Assembly: GCA_040905285.1 (NCBI GenBank)
Contig: JBBDRV010000214.1
Span: 1-18,222, forward strand
Length of the DNA stretch: 18,222 bases
Reading direction: 5' to 3'
Origin: JBBDRV01 sp040905285
Lineage (GTDB): Bacteria > Bacteroidota > Rhodothermia > Balneolales > Balneolaceae
Shown here: positions 7,357 through 15,800 of the stretch, piece after piece
Numbering within the stretch: position 1 is the first letter of the stretch
How the letters are laid out: each line of letters opens with the position of its first letter
Notes under the pieces: model-generated
What the model saw: only the letters and a program-made list of their open reading frames with translations
What the model was told of the DNA's origin: nothing
Databases searched by the model: none
Position numbers and translations under genes: made by a program

Positions 7357-7536
7357 TCAGCGGGTTGCCTGCTGCACGCCTCTCCAGCGTGGCGAGGCGA
7401 TGCCGTTCAGATCCCACATCACATGGCCTTCCCGCAGTGTCAGCTCGGTCTCCAGCTTCTTTTGCCCCATGCCGACTCCCGATGCTCCCGCAGAATAATC
7501 TTTTTCCATGGTTCTTCTGATTGATTTATGGTTCAT
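7357..7536 (-). pseudogene. Dihydroorotase-like amidohydrolase/deacetylase, internal deletion, only the ends remain
   Basis: From an ATG at 7534-7536 this encodes 59 residues. The last about 40 (YSAGASGVGMGQKKL, then ETELTLREGHVMWDLNGIASPRW) match the C-terminal end of amidohydrolases of the EF_0837/AHA_3915 type, where a strand like LTLRDGRVVWDLNG closes the beta-sandwich. The metal-binding HxH motif, carbamylated Lys and catalytic Asp are all missing, so it cannot be an enzyme. The first ten residues, MNHKSIRRTM, look like the start of a Tat leader and resemble the beginning of the neighbouring exported rid gene. The simplest reading is that an in-frame deletion of about 350-400 codons removed the body of an exported amidohydrolase. 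In other genomes these amidohydrolases commonly lie next to a SelA-like PLP gene, as here: the gap to that gene is 25 bases. Deletion size is inference from family length. Confidence 0.78.
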
Positions 7537-7561
7537 CGTATAAAACAACTCACCCTGTTTT

Positions 7562-8797
7562 TCAGCCGGTGATCTGACTGCCTTTTTCCCCGGCCCGCTC
7601 AAGCTCTTCCCGGATACGACGTCCGACGATTCTGGCTTCGTTGGACCGCATCATCGACACATTTATTCCGAGGGCATTCCTGCCGCCAGAGGTTTCAATA
7701 GAAGGATGGCCATTTCTCAGCGCTGTGGCCAACTCTCCGGGGGTAATCGAAATCCGGTTCTGATCCCAGTGAATCCTGCAGTTCGGAAAGACATTGGACG
7801 GGCCTTCGGGTATATGTATTTCCGCTGTGACATAAGGAGCAGAGGATGCCTGGCGGTTGATTACCTCCACGCGCCGGAGCCACTCCTGCCACTCCTTGTC
7901 GTGATCTTTGTTCAGGTAGACCTCCAAAGCCACCATCATACCGACCATCTCCTCTTTGTTGACCTTCATTCCGCGCCCGATGGAATCACCATTTGGCGAA
8001 TGATTCATTTTGGCCGCCTCAATCAAATCCTTCCGTCCGAACAACAGACCGGCACTCTGCGGCCCCCGGATAGCTTTCCCACCGGAGAAAGTTACCAGAT
8101 CAAAACCCATTCGGGTATACTTGAAAAGATTGTCAACCGGCGGTACATCGGCAGCTGCATCAATGAATGTAACGACATTGTGTTTTTTGCCAATTTCGAC
8201 AAACCTTTCTCTTTCAATCAGGTGCTCTCTGGCTGCATTGAAATTGAGTGCCATGACAGTATTCTCGTTGATCTTGCGCTCCATGTCGCGGGCAGAATCA
8301 ACTTCGACAATTCGGATACCGGTATTTCTCACAGCATGATCATAGCCGAATCTGTGCGTTCGCTGAATCACCACTTCCCGGCGCGAACCCGGTATATCCG
8401 GGAGATTGCGAATCAACTCTCTGTCCTCCCCGGTGATCGATGCAGCCGTACCCAGTGTCAGTGCCGATGCAGCACCTGCAGTCACCATGGCTCCTTCACA
8501 TTCAAGCATTTCCGCAATTCTTTCCCCCACCCGGTCACGCAGGTCATTCAGATTCACATATTGCTGCGACATGAAATTGATCGCCTCCATCACCTCTTCC
8601 TCCATGAGGGATGCTGTCAACGTTGTATATGTACCCCTTGCGTTGATAAAGGGACGGAGTCCCAATTCGGTAATAAAATCTCTTCGGTAGGCCGGCCGTA
8701 TCAGTTTGGCCCCGGTCGCCGTTGTGGTGAGTCCTGCGCCGGCACCGGCCAACGGCAGTGTGGCCATCATCTTTAACAATTTTTTTCGGGTGAGCAT
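7562..8797 (-). CDS. SelA-like PLP-dependent enzyme (ammonia-lyase/DgaE-related family), probably exported
   Basis: The 411-residue product is a fold-type I PLP enzyme of the selenocysteine synthase-like family that includes D-glucosaminate-6-phosphate ammonia-lyase. Landmarks are the N-terminal INARGTYTTLTAS, the phosphate-binding region CEGAMVTAGAASALTL, Asp213 in TFIDAAADVPP (pairs with the pyridine nitrogen) and Lys241 in FSGGKAIRGPQSAGLLFG (Schiff base). The C-terminal small domain ends normally. It is not selenocysteine synthase proper: no sel genes are nearby and the family branch differs. The N-terminus TRKKLLKMMATLPLAGAGAG matches a Tat leader with RK in place of RR, which would suit an enzyme that folds around its cofactor before export. 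Members eliminate amino or other groups and give enamine/imine intermediates, consistent with two rid genes downstream. The natural substrate is unknown; an amino sugar acid or amino acid derivative is likely. Confidence 0.88.
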   Translation of the reverse strand: MLTRKKLLKMMATLPLAGAGAGLTTTATGAKLIRPAYRRDFITELGLRPFINARGTYTTLTASLMEEEVMEAINFMSQQYVNLNDLRDRVGERIAEMLECEGAMVTAGAASALTLGTAASITGEDRELIRNLPDIPGSRREVVIQRTHRFGYDHAVRNTGIRIVEVDSARDMERKINENTVMALNFNAAREHLIERERFVEIGKKHNVVTFIDAAADVPPVDNLFKYTRMGFDLVTFSGGKAIRGPQSAGLLFGRKDLIEAAKMNHSPNGDSIGRGMKVNKEEMVGMMVALEVYLNKDHDKEWQEWLRRVEVINRQASSAPYVTAEIHIPEGPSNVFPNCRIHWDQNRISITPGELATALRNGHPSIETSGGRNALGINVSMMRSNEARIVGRRIREELERAGEKGSQITG

Positions 8798-8998
8798 ACA
8801 GTCTCCTCTTTTCTACGGTTTTTATTTCGCGTAATCGCTCATCAGGGTGGCAACCTTTCTGCTGAACCTTGATAATCTTAAAATAACAAATGAGCGCAAT
8901 CCGGCAAGGAAAACTCACCTTGAGCTTTTTTTGGATGAGAGACTCTTCTTAAAACTTCATTTCAGGATCCACAATCCAACAAATTTTCCCTCTGCGAT
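8798..8998. other. Intergenic region before the PLP enzyme gene
   Basis: This 201-base gap follows the MarR gene and precedes the PLP gene, so the promoter of the PLP-rid group probably lies here. A plus-strand weak stem (CAAGG at 8905-8909 with CCTTG at 8918-8922) is followed by a T-run at 8926-8932, but no plus-strand gene ends here. I see no convincing -35/-10 pair on the minus strand. Confidence 0.35.
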
Positions 8999-9481
8999 TT
9001 AAGAAGTATTACTTCTCATCTGATTGAGCAGATTGACCAATGTATTCAATTGGTCTTTGTCAAGATTCTGTACAATTCGTTTGTTCATCTTTAAAACCGG
9101 GTTTTTCATCCTCTTCAGTAAATCCAGTCCTTTTTGGGTAATAAGGCAGTTTACGACTCTTCGATCCGATTCGGATCGTTTCCGGGTAACCAGATCCTTT
9201 TTTCCCATTCTGTCGATCATACGCGTTACACCGGGAGAATGAACCACCATCCTGTCAGCCAGTTCCAGAGTCGGCAGGCCTTTCGGCCCTGCTCCTTTCA
9301 GAATCCGCAATACATTGTATTGATAGGAAGTCACTCCATATTGCTCCATGGTTTTCGTCGTGATCCGATTGACATAATCCATCGTCTTTAAGACTTCAAC
9401 TACAGCCTCAGTCTCCTCTGACTGAAATGAGCGGGATTCTGTTGATTGTTCCTGCTTTATCGATTTTCCTGTTTCATCCAT
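8999..9481 (-). CDS. MarR-family transcriptional regulator
   Basis: The 160-residue product has the MarR winged-helix layout. An N-terminal dimerisation helix (EAVVEVLKTMDYVNRITTKTME) is followed by GVTSYQYNVLRIL, a recognition helix region (LPTLELADRMVVHSPGVTRM), the DRMGKKDLVTR turn, and the wing with the typical SESDRRVVNCLIT. A C-terminal helix then completes the dimer domain. MarR proteins usually repress nearby genes and are released by small aromatic or oxidised ligands. The gene lies 30 bases after the frameshifted SDR gene on the same strand, so the two probably share a transcript starting upstream of the SDR gene. MarR could control that unit, the divergent exoD gene or the PLP-rid genes downstream. 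A perfect inverted repeat AGAAGTA-T-TACTTCT spans its own 3' end and is too far inside to be a usual operator. Confidence 0.9.
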   Translation of the reverse strand: MDETGKSIKQEQSTESRSFQSEETEAVVEVLKTMDYVNRITTKTMEQYGVTSYQYNVLRILKGAGPKGLPTLELADRMVVHSPGVTRMIDRMGKKDLVTRKRSESDRRVVNCLITQKGLDLLKRMKNPVLKMNKRIVQNLDKDQLNTLVNLLNQMRSNTS

Positions 9482-9511
9482 GTTTGTGTAGTAATAGATT
9501 CCAAAATAGCA

Positions 9512-10244
9512 TTATCCTATTCCGATTTCTTTCAATTGATTCGGCGATCGCAGGTGTATTGTTTCCCCGTGGATGCCCTCAGAACTACCGGATACAAGCC
9601 AGGAAATATAGGCACCGACATCTTCACCCGCCAAGTCGCTGGATGGCTGTGTCTGTCTGTCCCTGATGAACGCATAAGACATCAGTTCGACCACCCGTAC
9701 CCGACTCTCTTCCAGCTCTTTTGCAAGAGATTTGAAAAGCATTTGCTGACCGGCAGTTGCGATAGAGACGAGTCCCGTTCCTTTCCACGGATTGATTGCA
9801 AGGGGTCTGTTGATAAATACAAATGTGCCTCCATTCTCTTTTAAAACGGGCAGAAATGTACGTGCCACTTTGAAATGAGCGATCAGGTATCCATCCATCA
9901 CTTTTTCCAGGTCGCCGGGATCAACGCTCAACAAAGAGGGAGCCGGTATAAAATGCCCAAGCGAAGATACGACAGCATCGGGAACTCCGACCTGGCCTTG
10001 TTATTTTATTAAGTATCCTTGCCGCATCTTTTTCATTGCTCAGATTTCCGGTTATGGTATACAGCCGATCAGGGTCTGAGCCGTCCGTATTCCTGATGTG
10101 GTTGCGCAGACTCTCAATTTTTTCTTCAGACCTTGAAGGAACCGCTACCCTGGCACCTTCTTTCAGTAATCCTCTTACGATAAATGAGCCTACATTCCCG
10201 GTTCCTCCAGCTACTGCGACTGTTTTTCCGCTTAATGCATTCAT
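9512..10244 (-). pseudogene. Short-chain dehydrogenase/reductase, disrupted by a 1-base frameshift
   Basis: The first frame (ATG at 10242-10244) gives MNALSGKTVAVAGGTGNVGS, a Rossmann glycine motif near residues 13-19, and runs to ARILNKI. It then leaves the family and ends at a TGA near 9921. The second frame picks up at QGQVGVPDAVVSSLGHFIP and continues through DLEKVMDGYLIAHFKVAR to the normal SDR end at 9512. Removing one base at about 10000-10006 (a T/A-rich stretch) joins them into 243 residues, the usual SDR length. The catalytic YxxxK motif is not found where expected (VSIATAGQQMLFKSLAKEL), so this belongs to an atypical SDR branch. A GTG nine bases upstream (10251-10253) is an alternative start; AAGG supports the ATG. 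It lies upstream of and in one run with marR. Assembly error is an alternative to a true mutation. Confidence 0.8.
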
Positions 10245-10253
10245 GATGGTCAC

Positions 10254-10450
10254 CTTCTGTTTAAGTTTATCTTACAAGTTAAAGGGGTATATCATTGATC
10301 TGACAATAGATTATTAATAATTATTTGATATGTCAAGTAATTTTCAGTTCAGGAAAATATACCTGCAGATAAAACAAATTATCCGCGACTGAAGAATGTT
10401 TGTCAAAGCAGTTAAAACTTTTTTCGTGTACAAAAAGAGCACAGTGAAAT
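10254..10450. promoter_or_regulatory. Divergent promoter region between the SDR-marR unit and exoD
   Basis: On the minus strand TTGACA (10331-10336) is followed after 17 bases by TAATCT (10308-10313), a fair housekeeping-type promoter for the SDR-marR unit. Between them lies a perfect 12-base palindrome, ATTATTAATAAT (10310-10321), that overlaps the -10 element and could be the MarR operator. No clear promoter is seen for exoD on the plus strand. All are readings by eye. Confidence 0.4.
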
Positions 10451-11044
10451 ATGGCTGATCATGAACCTACCAACCTGAATCAGCTTTTCGATATAATAGA
10501 AGAATCCGTTAACGAGACTGACGAGCAGGTTACATTAGGTAACATACTGAAAGTAATTGGCAGCAGATCCTTTGGCCCCACACTCCTGTTTGCCGGCATT
10601 ATCACACTTGCTCCCATTGTCGGTGACATTCCGGGAGTGCCTACAATAATGGGTACTTTCGTGTTCCTGATTTCTGTACAATTGCTGCTTGGAAAGAAAT
10701 CTTTCTGGTTACCGGACTGGATTTTGAATCGATCAGTAAAGCCGGAAAAACTGAGTAAGTCAATTGAATGGCTGCGCCGTCCGGCAAAGTTCATTGATCG
10801 ATTTTTAAAACCCCGGCTGACAACCTTCAGCACGGGAATTGCGACTCACTTCATTGCCGTTACATGTATACTCGTAGCCGCTGCAATGCCGATCATGGAA
10901 TTTGTTCCTTTCAGTGCGAATGGTGCGGGTGCAGTACTGACGCTGTTTGGTCTGACATTGATTGCCCGTGACGGATTACTGGCCGTGGCAGCTTTCGTTA
11001 TCCTGTTTTTAACCGTGTTCCTGATAACCTACAATTTTCTCTAA
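10451..11044 (+). CDS. exoD: ExoD-family membrane protein
   Basis: The 197-residue product fits the ExoD family in length and layout. A polar N-terminus of about 30 residues (LNQLFDIIEESVNETDEQVTLGNIL) precedes the diagnostic FGPTLLFAGIITLAPIVGDIPGV-type helix pair (about residues 40-62) and a second segment (IMGTFVFLISVQLLLG). A basic loop follows (WLRRPAKFIDRFLKPRL), then three more hydrophobic stretches (THFIAVTCILVAAAMPIM, GAGAVLTLFGLTLIARDG, LAVAAFVILFLTVFL). ExoD was first linked to exopolysaccharide production in rhizobia; its biochemical role is not established. The only plus-strand gene in the middle of the window, it is transcribed away from the SDR-marR unit. The start ATG has only a weak upstream GTGA. 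No terminator hairpin is clear after the stop. The gene looks intact. Confidence 0.85.
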   Translation: MADHEPTNLNQLFDIIEESVNETDEQVTLGNILKVIGSRSFGPTLLFAGIITLAPIVGDIPGVPTIMGTFVFLISVQLLLGKKSFWLPDWILNRSVKPEKLSKSIEWLRRPAKFIDRFLKPRLTTFSTGIATHFIAVTCILVAAAMPIMEFVPFSANGAGAVLTLFGLTLIARDGLLAVAAFVILFLTVFLITYNFL

Positions 11045-11063
11045 AAAGAGACGTAAGATAGGA

Positions 11064-11164
11064 CCCCGGTTTTCACATGGCGCTCTTCAGCCACGGATGA
11101 TTCGGTTTAAAGTCAGTTCCCCGCTCTTCAAAGATCATCTGGCATCCACTCTCTGCAGCTTGCC
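11064..11164. repeat. Left copy of a direct repeat flanking the susCD block (two parts joined)
   Basis: Bases 11064-11107 match 16691-16734 exactly (44 bases), and 11106-11164 match 16911-16969 with one mismatch in 59. Here the two parts are continuous, while in the right copy they are separated by about 178 extra bases. The orientation is the same in both copies. The repeat is coding-like on the minus strand (next entry). Confidence 0.95.
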
Positions 11165-11207
11165 ACAGTATCTCCCTGTGTAGGATCCTTGGACGGGCGA
11201 GCTGGAC
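11073..11207 (-). pseudogene. C-terminal fragment of an unidentified protein
   Basis: A minus frame of 44 codons is open from after a TGA (11208-11210) to a TGA at 11073-11075. It reads REILWQAAESGCQMIFEERG and then TDFKPNHPWLKSAM, which has the look of a real protein C-terminus: amphipathic helix, mixed charge, Pro-Trp tail. It has no start codon, and I do not recognise the family. Part of the same frame, QAAESGCQMIFEERGTD, is seen again in the right repeat. It is probably the tail of a gene broken by the rearrangement that placed susCD here. Confidence 0.4.
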
Positions 11208-11330
11208 TCAGCCAGCTTGATAATGCAGAAAACGTTAGATAGCGCAGCTATTTAAATCCATAAATCAATCCGGACAAGCTTGAAGAGATCTACGGAATCT
11301 TTTGTTGTATCCGACAATTCCTACCAGCCA
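11208..11330. other. Short intergenic stretch after susD
   Basis: I see no gene, terminator or repeat here beyond the end of the repeat block described before it. The sequence lies downstream of susD on its strand. Confidence 0.4.
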
Positions 11331-12755
11331 TCATGGTTCAAGTTGAGGATTAGTATCTATTTCGTTTTGTGGAAGAGGAAAATATCTGTGGCTTTCATCC
11401 GTGTAACCGACATCTCCCAACACTTCCTCGGCAAGTCCCCAGCGCTTGAGATCAAAAAATCTATGAAATTCGAAAGCAAGCTCTACTCTTCGCTCATGAA
11501 CAATAGCTTCAAACATGTCCTGCTGATTCCCGGTTTCAGCTTCCGTGCGAGGAGGCATATCTACGCTTGGTCGCTGACGAACTTGATTTAAAGCATCACG
11601 AGCCTCATCAATCATATTTAGTTCATTTGCCGCTTCTGCATACATTAGTAACACATCAGCATAGCGAATGAGCAGTATATTTGTATCACTGTTATCTTGA
11701 TTTCTAACTGGCCACAATCCTTTCTTCATAGAATAACCGGTTAGACTCCATTCCGGATTCCACGTCTCAAATTCAGATCCAAATTGTGGAGCAAATTCTT
11801 CGCCCGGTAAAAATATAGAATAACTTTGTCTTGGATCTCCATTTTCAAATGCATCTACGATAGACTGAGTGGGTTGCTGCATGCCGTCCCCACCGACAAT
11901 TCGAGGAATATTTTGATTCACCCTACTATTACCAATTCCTCCAGGTGGGGAATTTTCAAATTGAAGTTCAAAAATTGATTCAGCGTTGTTAGGATATTCG
12001 TGATGAATAATTGTTTCAAAATCAGGAACCAATTCATAAACATCGGAATCAATCACTCTGCCCAGCCAATCCTCCGCCTCTACATAATTTTCATCATAAA
12101 GATGAACCTTCCCGAGTAATGCCTGTGCAGCACCTCTCGTGGCTCTTCCCTCATCAGATTCCGAATAGGAAACCGGCAAAGACTGAACGGCATCCTCTAA
12201 ATCTTGTATTATAACTTCATAAATCTCACTTATGGGTGATTTGGCTATGAGTGCGTCATCCGGACGCTCAAAGGTTTGAGTATATAGTGGAACTTCACCC
12301 CAAAAAGTAGTCAAATACCAATAATACAAAGCTCTGAGAAATTTAGCCTCTCCGACTATTCTTTCTTTCAAGGCTGCATCAATCTCTATTTCCGGTACAG
12401 TTTCTAATACCTTGTTGGATCTATAAACACCCTCATAGAGTTTGGGATAAACCTCCCATAAAAGCGGGTCCGACGCTGTATATGCAAAGTTATTAAATTC
12501 AGTCCCTGCTGTTTGGGAAATAGTAATATCATCTGACGGACCCGCCATTGCTTTATGCATCCAGTAGGAATTCAAGCTCCCATTTTGAAAAGTGGCATAT
12601 GCTGCATTTATGGCTGCTATTGCACGATCAGAAGAACTGTAATAGCCATCTTCGGGTAATGCATCTGGTGGTGCTTTTAATAGAAAATCATCATCGCAGC
12701 TTACCAGAAACAAAGAAACTAAAATTGTAGGGATAATTTTGTTAAAGTATTTCAT
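11331..12755 (-). CDS. susD: SusD/RagB-family outer-membrane nutrient-binding lipoprotein
   Basis: The product has 474 residues from the ATG at 12753-12755; a GTG six bases upstream would add two residues. The lipobox LFLVSC places the acylated Cys at residue 20. The N-terminal SusD domain carries helical TPR-like stretches (DRAIAAINAAYATFQNG, ERIVGEAKFLRALYYWYLTTFWGEVPL, TRGAAQALLGKVHLY). The C-terminal part has ILLIRYADVLLMYAEAANEL, and the characteristic ERRVELAFEFHRFFDLKRWG ends the domain. The final YFPLPQNEIDTNPQL is typical of family members. SusD proteins lie on the cell surface as the lid of the SusC barrel and bind oligosaccharides or peptides. It follows susC by 63 bases on the same strand, so the pair is surely one transcript. 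No carbohydrate-active enzyme lies directly after it; the unit ends at the repeat. The substrate cannot be told. Confidence 0.95.
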   Translation of the reverse strand: MKYFNKIIPTILVSLFLVSCDDDFLLKAPPDALPEDGYYSSSDRAIAAINAAYATFQNGSLNSYWMHKAMAGPSDDITISQTAGTEFNNFAYTASDPLLWEVYPKLYEGVYRSNKVLETVPEIEIDAALKERIVGEAKFLRALYYWYLTTFWGEVPLYTQTFERPDDALIAKSPISEIYEVIIQDLEDAVQSLPVSYSESDEGRATRGAAQALLGKVHLYDENYVEAEDWLGRVIDSDVYELVPDFETIIHHEYPNNAESIFELQFENSPPGGIGNSRVNQNIPRIVGGDGMQQPTQSIVDAFENGDPRQSYSIFLPGEEFAPQFGSEFETWNPEWSLTGYSMKKGLWPVRNQDNSDTNILLIRYADVLLMYAEAANELNMIDEARDALNQVRQRPSVDMPPRTEAETGNQQDMFEAIVHERRVELAFEFHRFFDLKRWGLAEEVLGDVGYTDESHRYFPLPQNEIDTNPQLEP

Positions 12756-12818
12756 AATCACAATGTTCTTTATCTATTAAAATTTAATGCAATCTAATTA
12801 TGAAAATATATTCTATGT

Positions 12819-15800
12819 TTAAAAGCTTGTTTGTATTCCAAACTGAAGTACTCTTGGAACTGGATAAGCGCCCATGTCAACACCCATGGCAAGAGGATTA
12901 GACATATCAGTTTGACCTGTTGTGCGAGACTCCGCACCACCTCCTCGTACATCAGGAGTGTAATTTGAATAACCTGTAAGCGTAAAAAGATTTTGTCCAT
13001 TAAAATATATTCTCATGTTTCTTATACCCATATGTTCGGTCAGCTCACCAGGAAGTGTGTAACCGATCTGAAGATTTTGCAATCTTAAAAATGATGCATC
13101 TTCTACAAAGCGTGATTGGGAACGGGCATTGCTGTATGCAGCATCCCTCGATGCTCTGGGTATTGTGTTGGATGTGCCTTCCCCTTGCCACCTATTCAAT
13201 GTTGTGGCCATTTGGCCATGCTCTCCATTAACACTTTCCAAAAAAGCTCGTTGAGCATTATATAGCTCTCTACCTTGCACCCCATAGGCTGACAGACTAA
13301 GATCAATATTTTGATAGGAAAAACTTGCAGAAAGTCCATAGGTGAAATCTGGAAATGGACTCCCTATAATTGTGCGGTCGTTGTCATTTATAATCCCATC
13401 ACCATTTACATCCCTATATCTGGGGTCTCCCGGTACTGCTCCCGATTGTGTGGCATGAGCATCAATTTCCTCTTGGTTTTGAAATATTCCATCGCTTTCC
13501 CAGCCGTAAAAGTTGGACATAGGCTTTCCGACTACATTATAGGTAAATGCGCCGTAACGATAAGCAGATTCCCTAAAGTCAATGACAGCCGATTCCCCAC
13601 CCAGAGAAGTTACTTCATTTTTAATAGTAGCAATATTCCCCGAAATGCTATAAAACAAATTACCTACTCTGTCTCTGAATGTTCCTTCAAATTCAAGACC
13701 GGAGTTACTCACACTTGCTGCATTTTGAAATGGACCATTATCTCGAGCCATACCTGTCCCCACAGAAATCGGCAGTCTTAATAGGATGTCATCGGTATCT
13801 TTTATAAAATAATCAGCAATAAAGAGTAAGCGATTATTAAATATCTCTAAATCAATACCAAAGTTTGTTTGAGTAGTAGTTTCCCATTTTAAAAAGGGAT
13901 TACCCAATGAAGTTACGGCTGCCCCTGGAGCTGCTTCACCTCCTAATACATAATTTATATTCGTTGAAACTGTAGTTTGACTGACGTAATTACCCATCTC
14001 TTGATTACCCAGTTTTCCCCAGCTGGCTCGTATTTTCATTTCATCCAGGAGTGCTATGTCAGGCATAAAATCTTCCCGATTTATGAGCCAGCCAAGTGCA
14101 AATGAAGGAAAATTACCCCATCTATCACCCTGTACACCAAAACGGGAGGAACCATCTCTGCGTACTGTAGCACTGAGCAGATACTTGTCAAAGAATGTGA
14201 AATTGGCACGTCCGATAAACGAGCGGATAGCCCACTCGGATCGATTACCGCCTGCAGTCATATCACCGGTAGCTGCATCGATTTGCTGCAATTCGTTACT
14301 GGGAAAATCCCGCTTATAACCGCTCAAGTAACTTTCTTCAGCATTTTCTTGAGTAAACCCTGCAAGAAGCGTAACAGGATGTTCACCAGCAATTTCAGAA
14401 ACATATGTTAATGTGTTTTCAAGCAAATATTCGTATTTCTCACTTCTTGTCTCTGATCTGAATGCATAATTTTGCCGCCGGTTATCCATAAAATAAGTTG
14501 GAACAAATTGTTCGTCAGAAGATAATCTGGCATTAAGACCAAAATTTAATCGGAAAAGAAGCCCGTCCAAAAATTCATAATCAACAAATGCATTACCTAA
14601 CAATCGATTTGTAAAATCATAGGTACGTCTCATATCTCGCCTGCCAATTATATTATCACGATTGTTAACTCCTGTTTCCGGGGAATTCGGTCCGGCATAA
14701 CCACCTTCATTTTCAGGCCTGTAAACTCGCATGGTTGGTGAAGACCCTAACATATAGGCAAAATCCAGGTTATTGCCCTGACCACGATTCAATCCTGCCG
14801 TTCTGCTGAAACTAAGTGATTCACCAATAGTCAATCTGTCACTTATATCAAACTCCGTGTTGACACGAGCCGAGTAACGTTCCAGCCAATTAAAAACAAA
14901 TACTCCTTCCTGATCCAAATAATCTCCACTAAAAGAATATCTGGCATTCTCACTCCCACCCGAAACACTTAAACTGTGATTCATCATAGGAGCTCTCTGA
15001 AATGCTTCTTCCTGCCAGTTTGTATTATGTTGAATATTTTCTTGATCCAACCAAGCTGCTTCATCCGGGTAGCCATCAGCTCTGGTACTCTCAAGAGCTA
15101 ACTCAGCCATTTGCTCTCCATTTAGCATCGGGATATAATCTGTAAAAGACTGAACTCCGTAATATCCGTTATATTCAAACCGTGGAGCTCCCATTTCCCC
15201 CCTTTTTGTTGTGATTAATACCACCCCATTGGCAGCCCTGGCCCCATATATAGCTGCTGCTGAAGCATCTTTTAAAACTTCAATCGACTCAATGTCATTT
15301 GGATTTATGGTAGCCATATCCTCAGCCTGTACTGTCATTCCATCTAAAACATACAGTGGGCTGTTAGATCCGAATGTACCGATACCTCTGATCTGCATTT
15401 CCATTGGAGCGCCGGGTTCACCGGAACTATGAGTAACGGCAACTCCGGACAGTCTGCCCTGTAGTCCTTGTTCTATATTTGAAAAAGCCTGACCTTCTAT
15501 TTCTTCAGGCCGAACAGAAGAGATAGAACCTGTCAGATCACTTCTTCTTTGAGTTCCGTAACCTACAACTACTAGTTCATCCATCCCCGTTATTTCCGGT
15601 TGAATTTGTATATTAATTTCTGTTCTGCCGTCTATGGGGATGGTTTGACTAACATAGCCAATATATGATACTTCCAATGACTGCTGAAGATCTGAAACCG
15701 TCAATTCAAAATTTCCATCGAGATCTGTCGATACGCCGGTCGTCGTATTTTCTATAACCACATTAACTCCGGGAAGCGGTTCGCCAGTATAAGCATCAGT

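Noticed and set aside
7706..8776. Plus-strand 356-codon frame opposite the PLP enzyme gene
   Set aside because: Its composition (many Cys, His, Ser, Arg) is typical of an antisense shadow, while the minus strand encodes a full SelA-like enzyme with Lys and Asp in place.
8905..8932. Stem CAAGG/CCTTG followed by seven T residues on the plus strand
   Set aside because: The stem has only five pairs, and no plus-strand gene lies upstream to be terminated.
9001..9017. Palindrome AGAAGTA-T-TACTTCT as an operator or terminator
   Set aside because: It lies within the last codons of marR, has no following T-run on the minus strand, and is over 200 bases from the next start.
9996..10012. Programmed frameshifting in the SDR gene
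   Set aside because: There is no classic slippery heptamer, no downstream stem was seen, and a programmed shift is not known for SDR genes; mutation or sequencing error is simpler.
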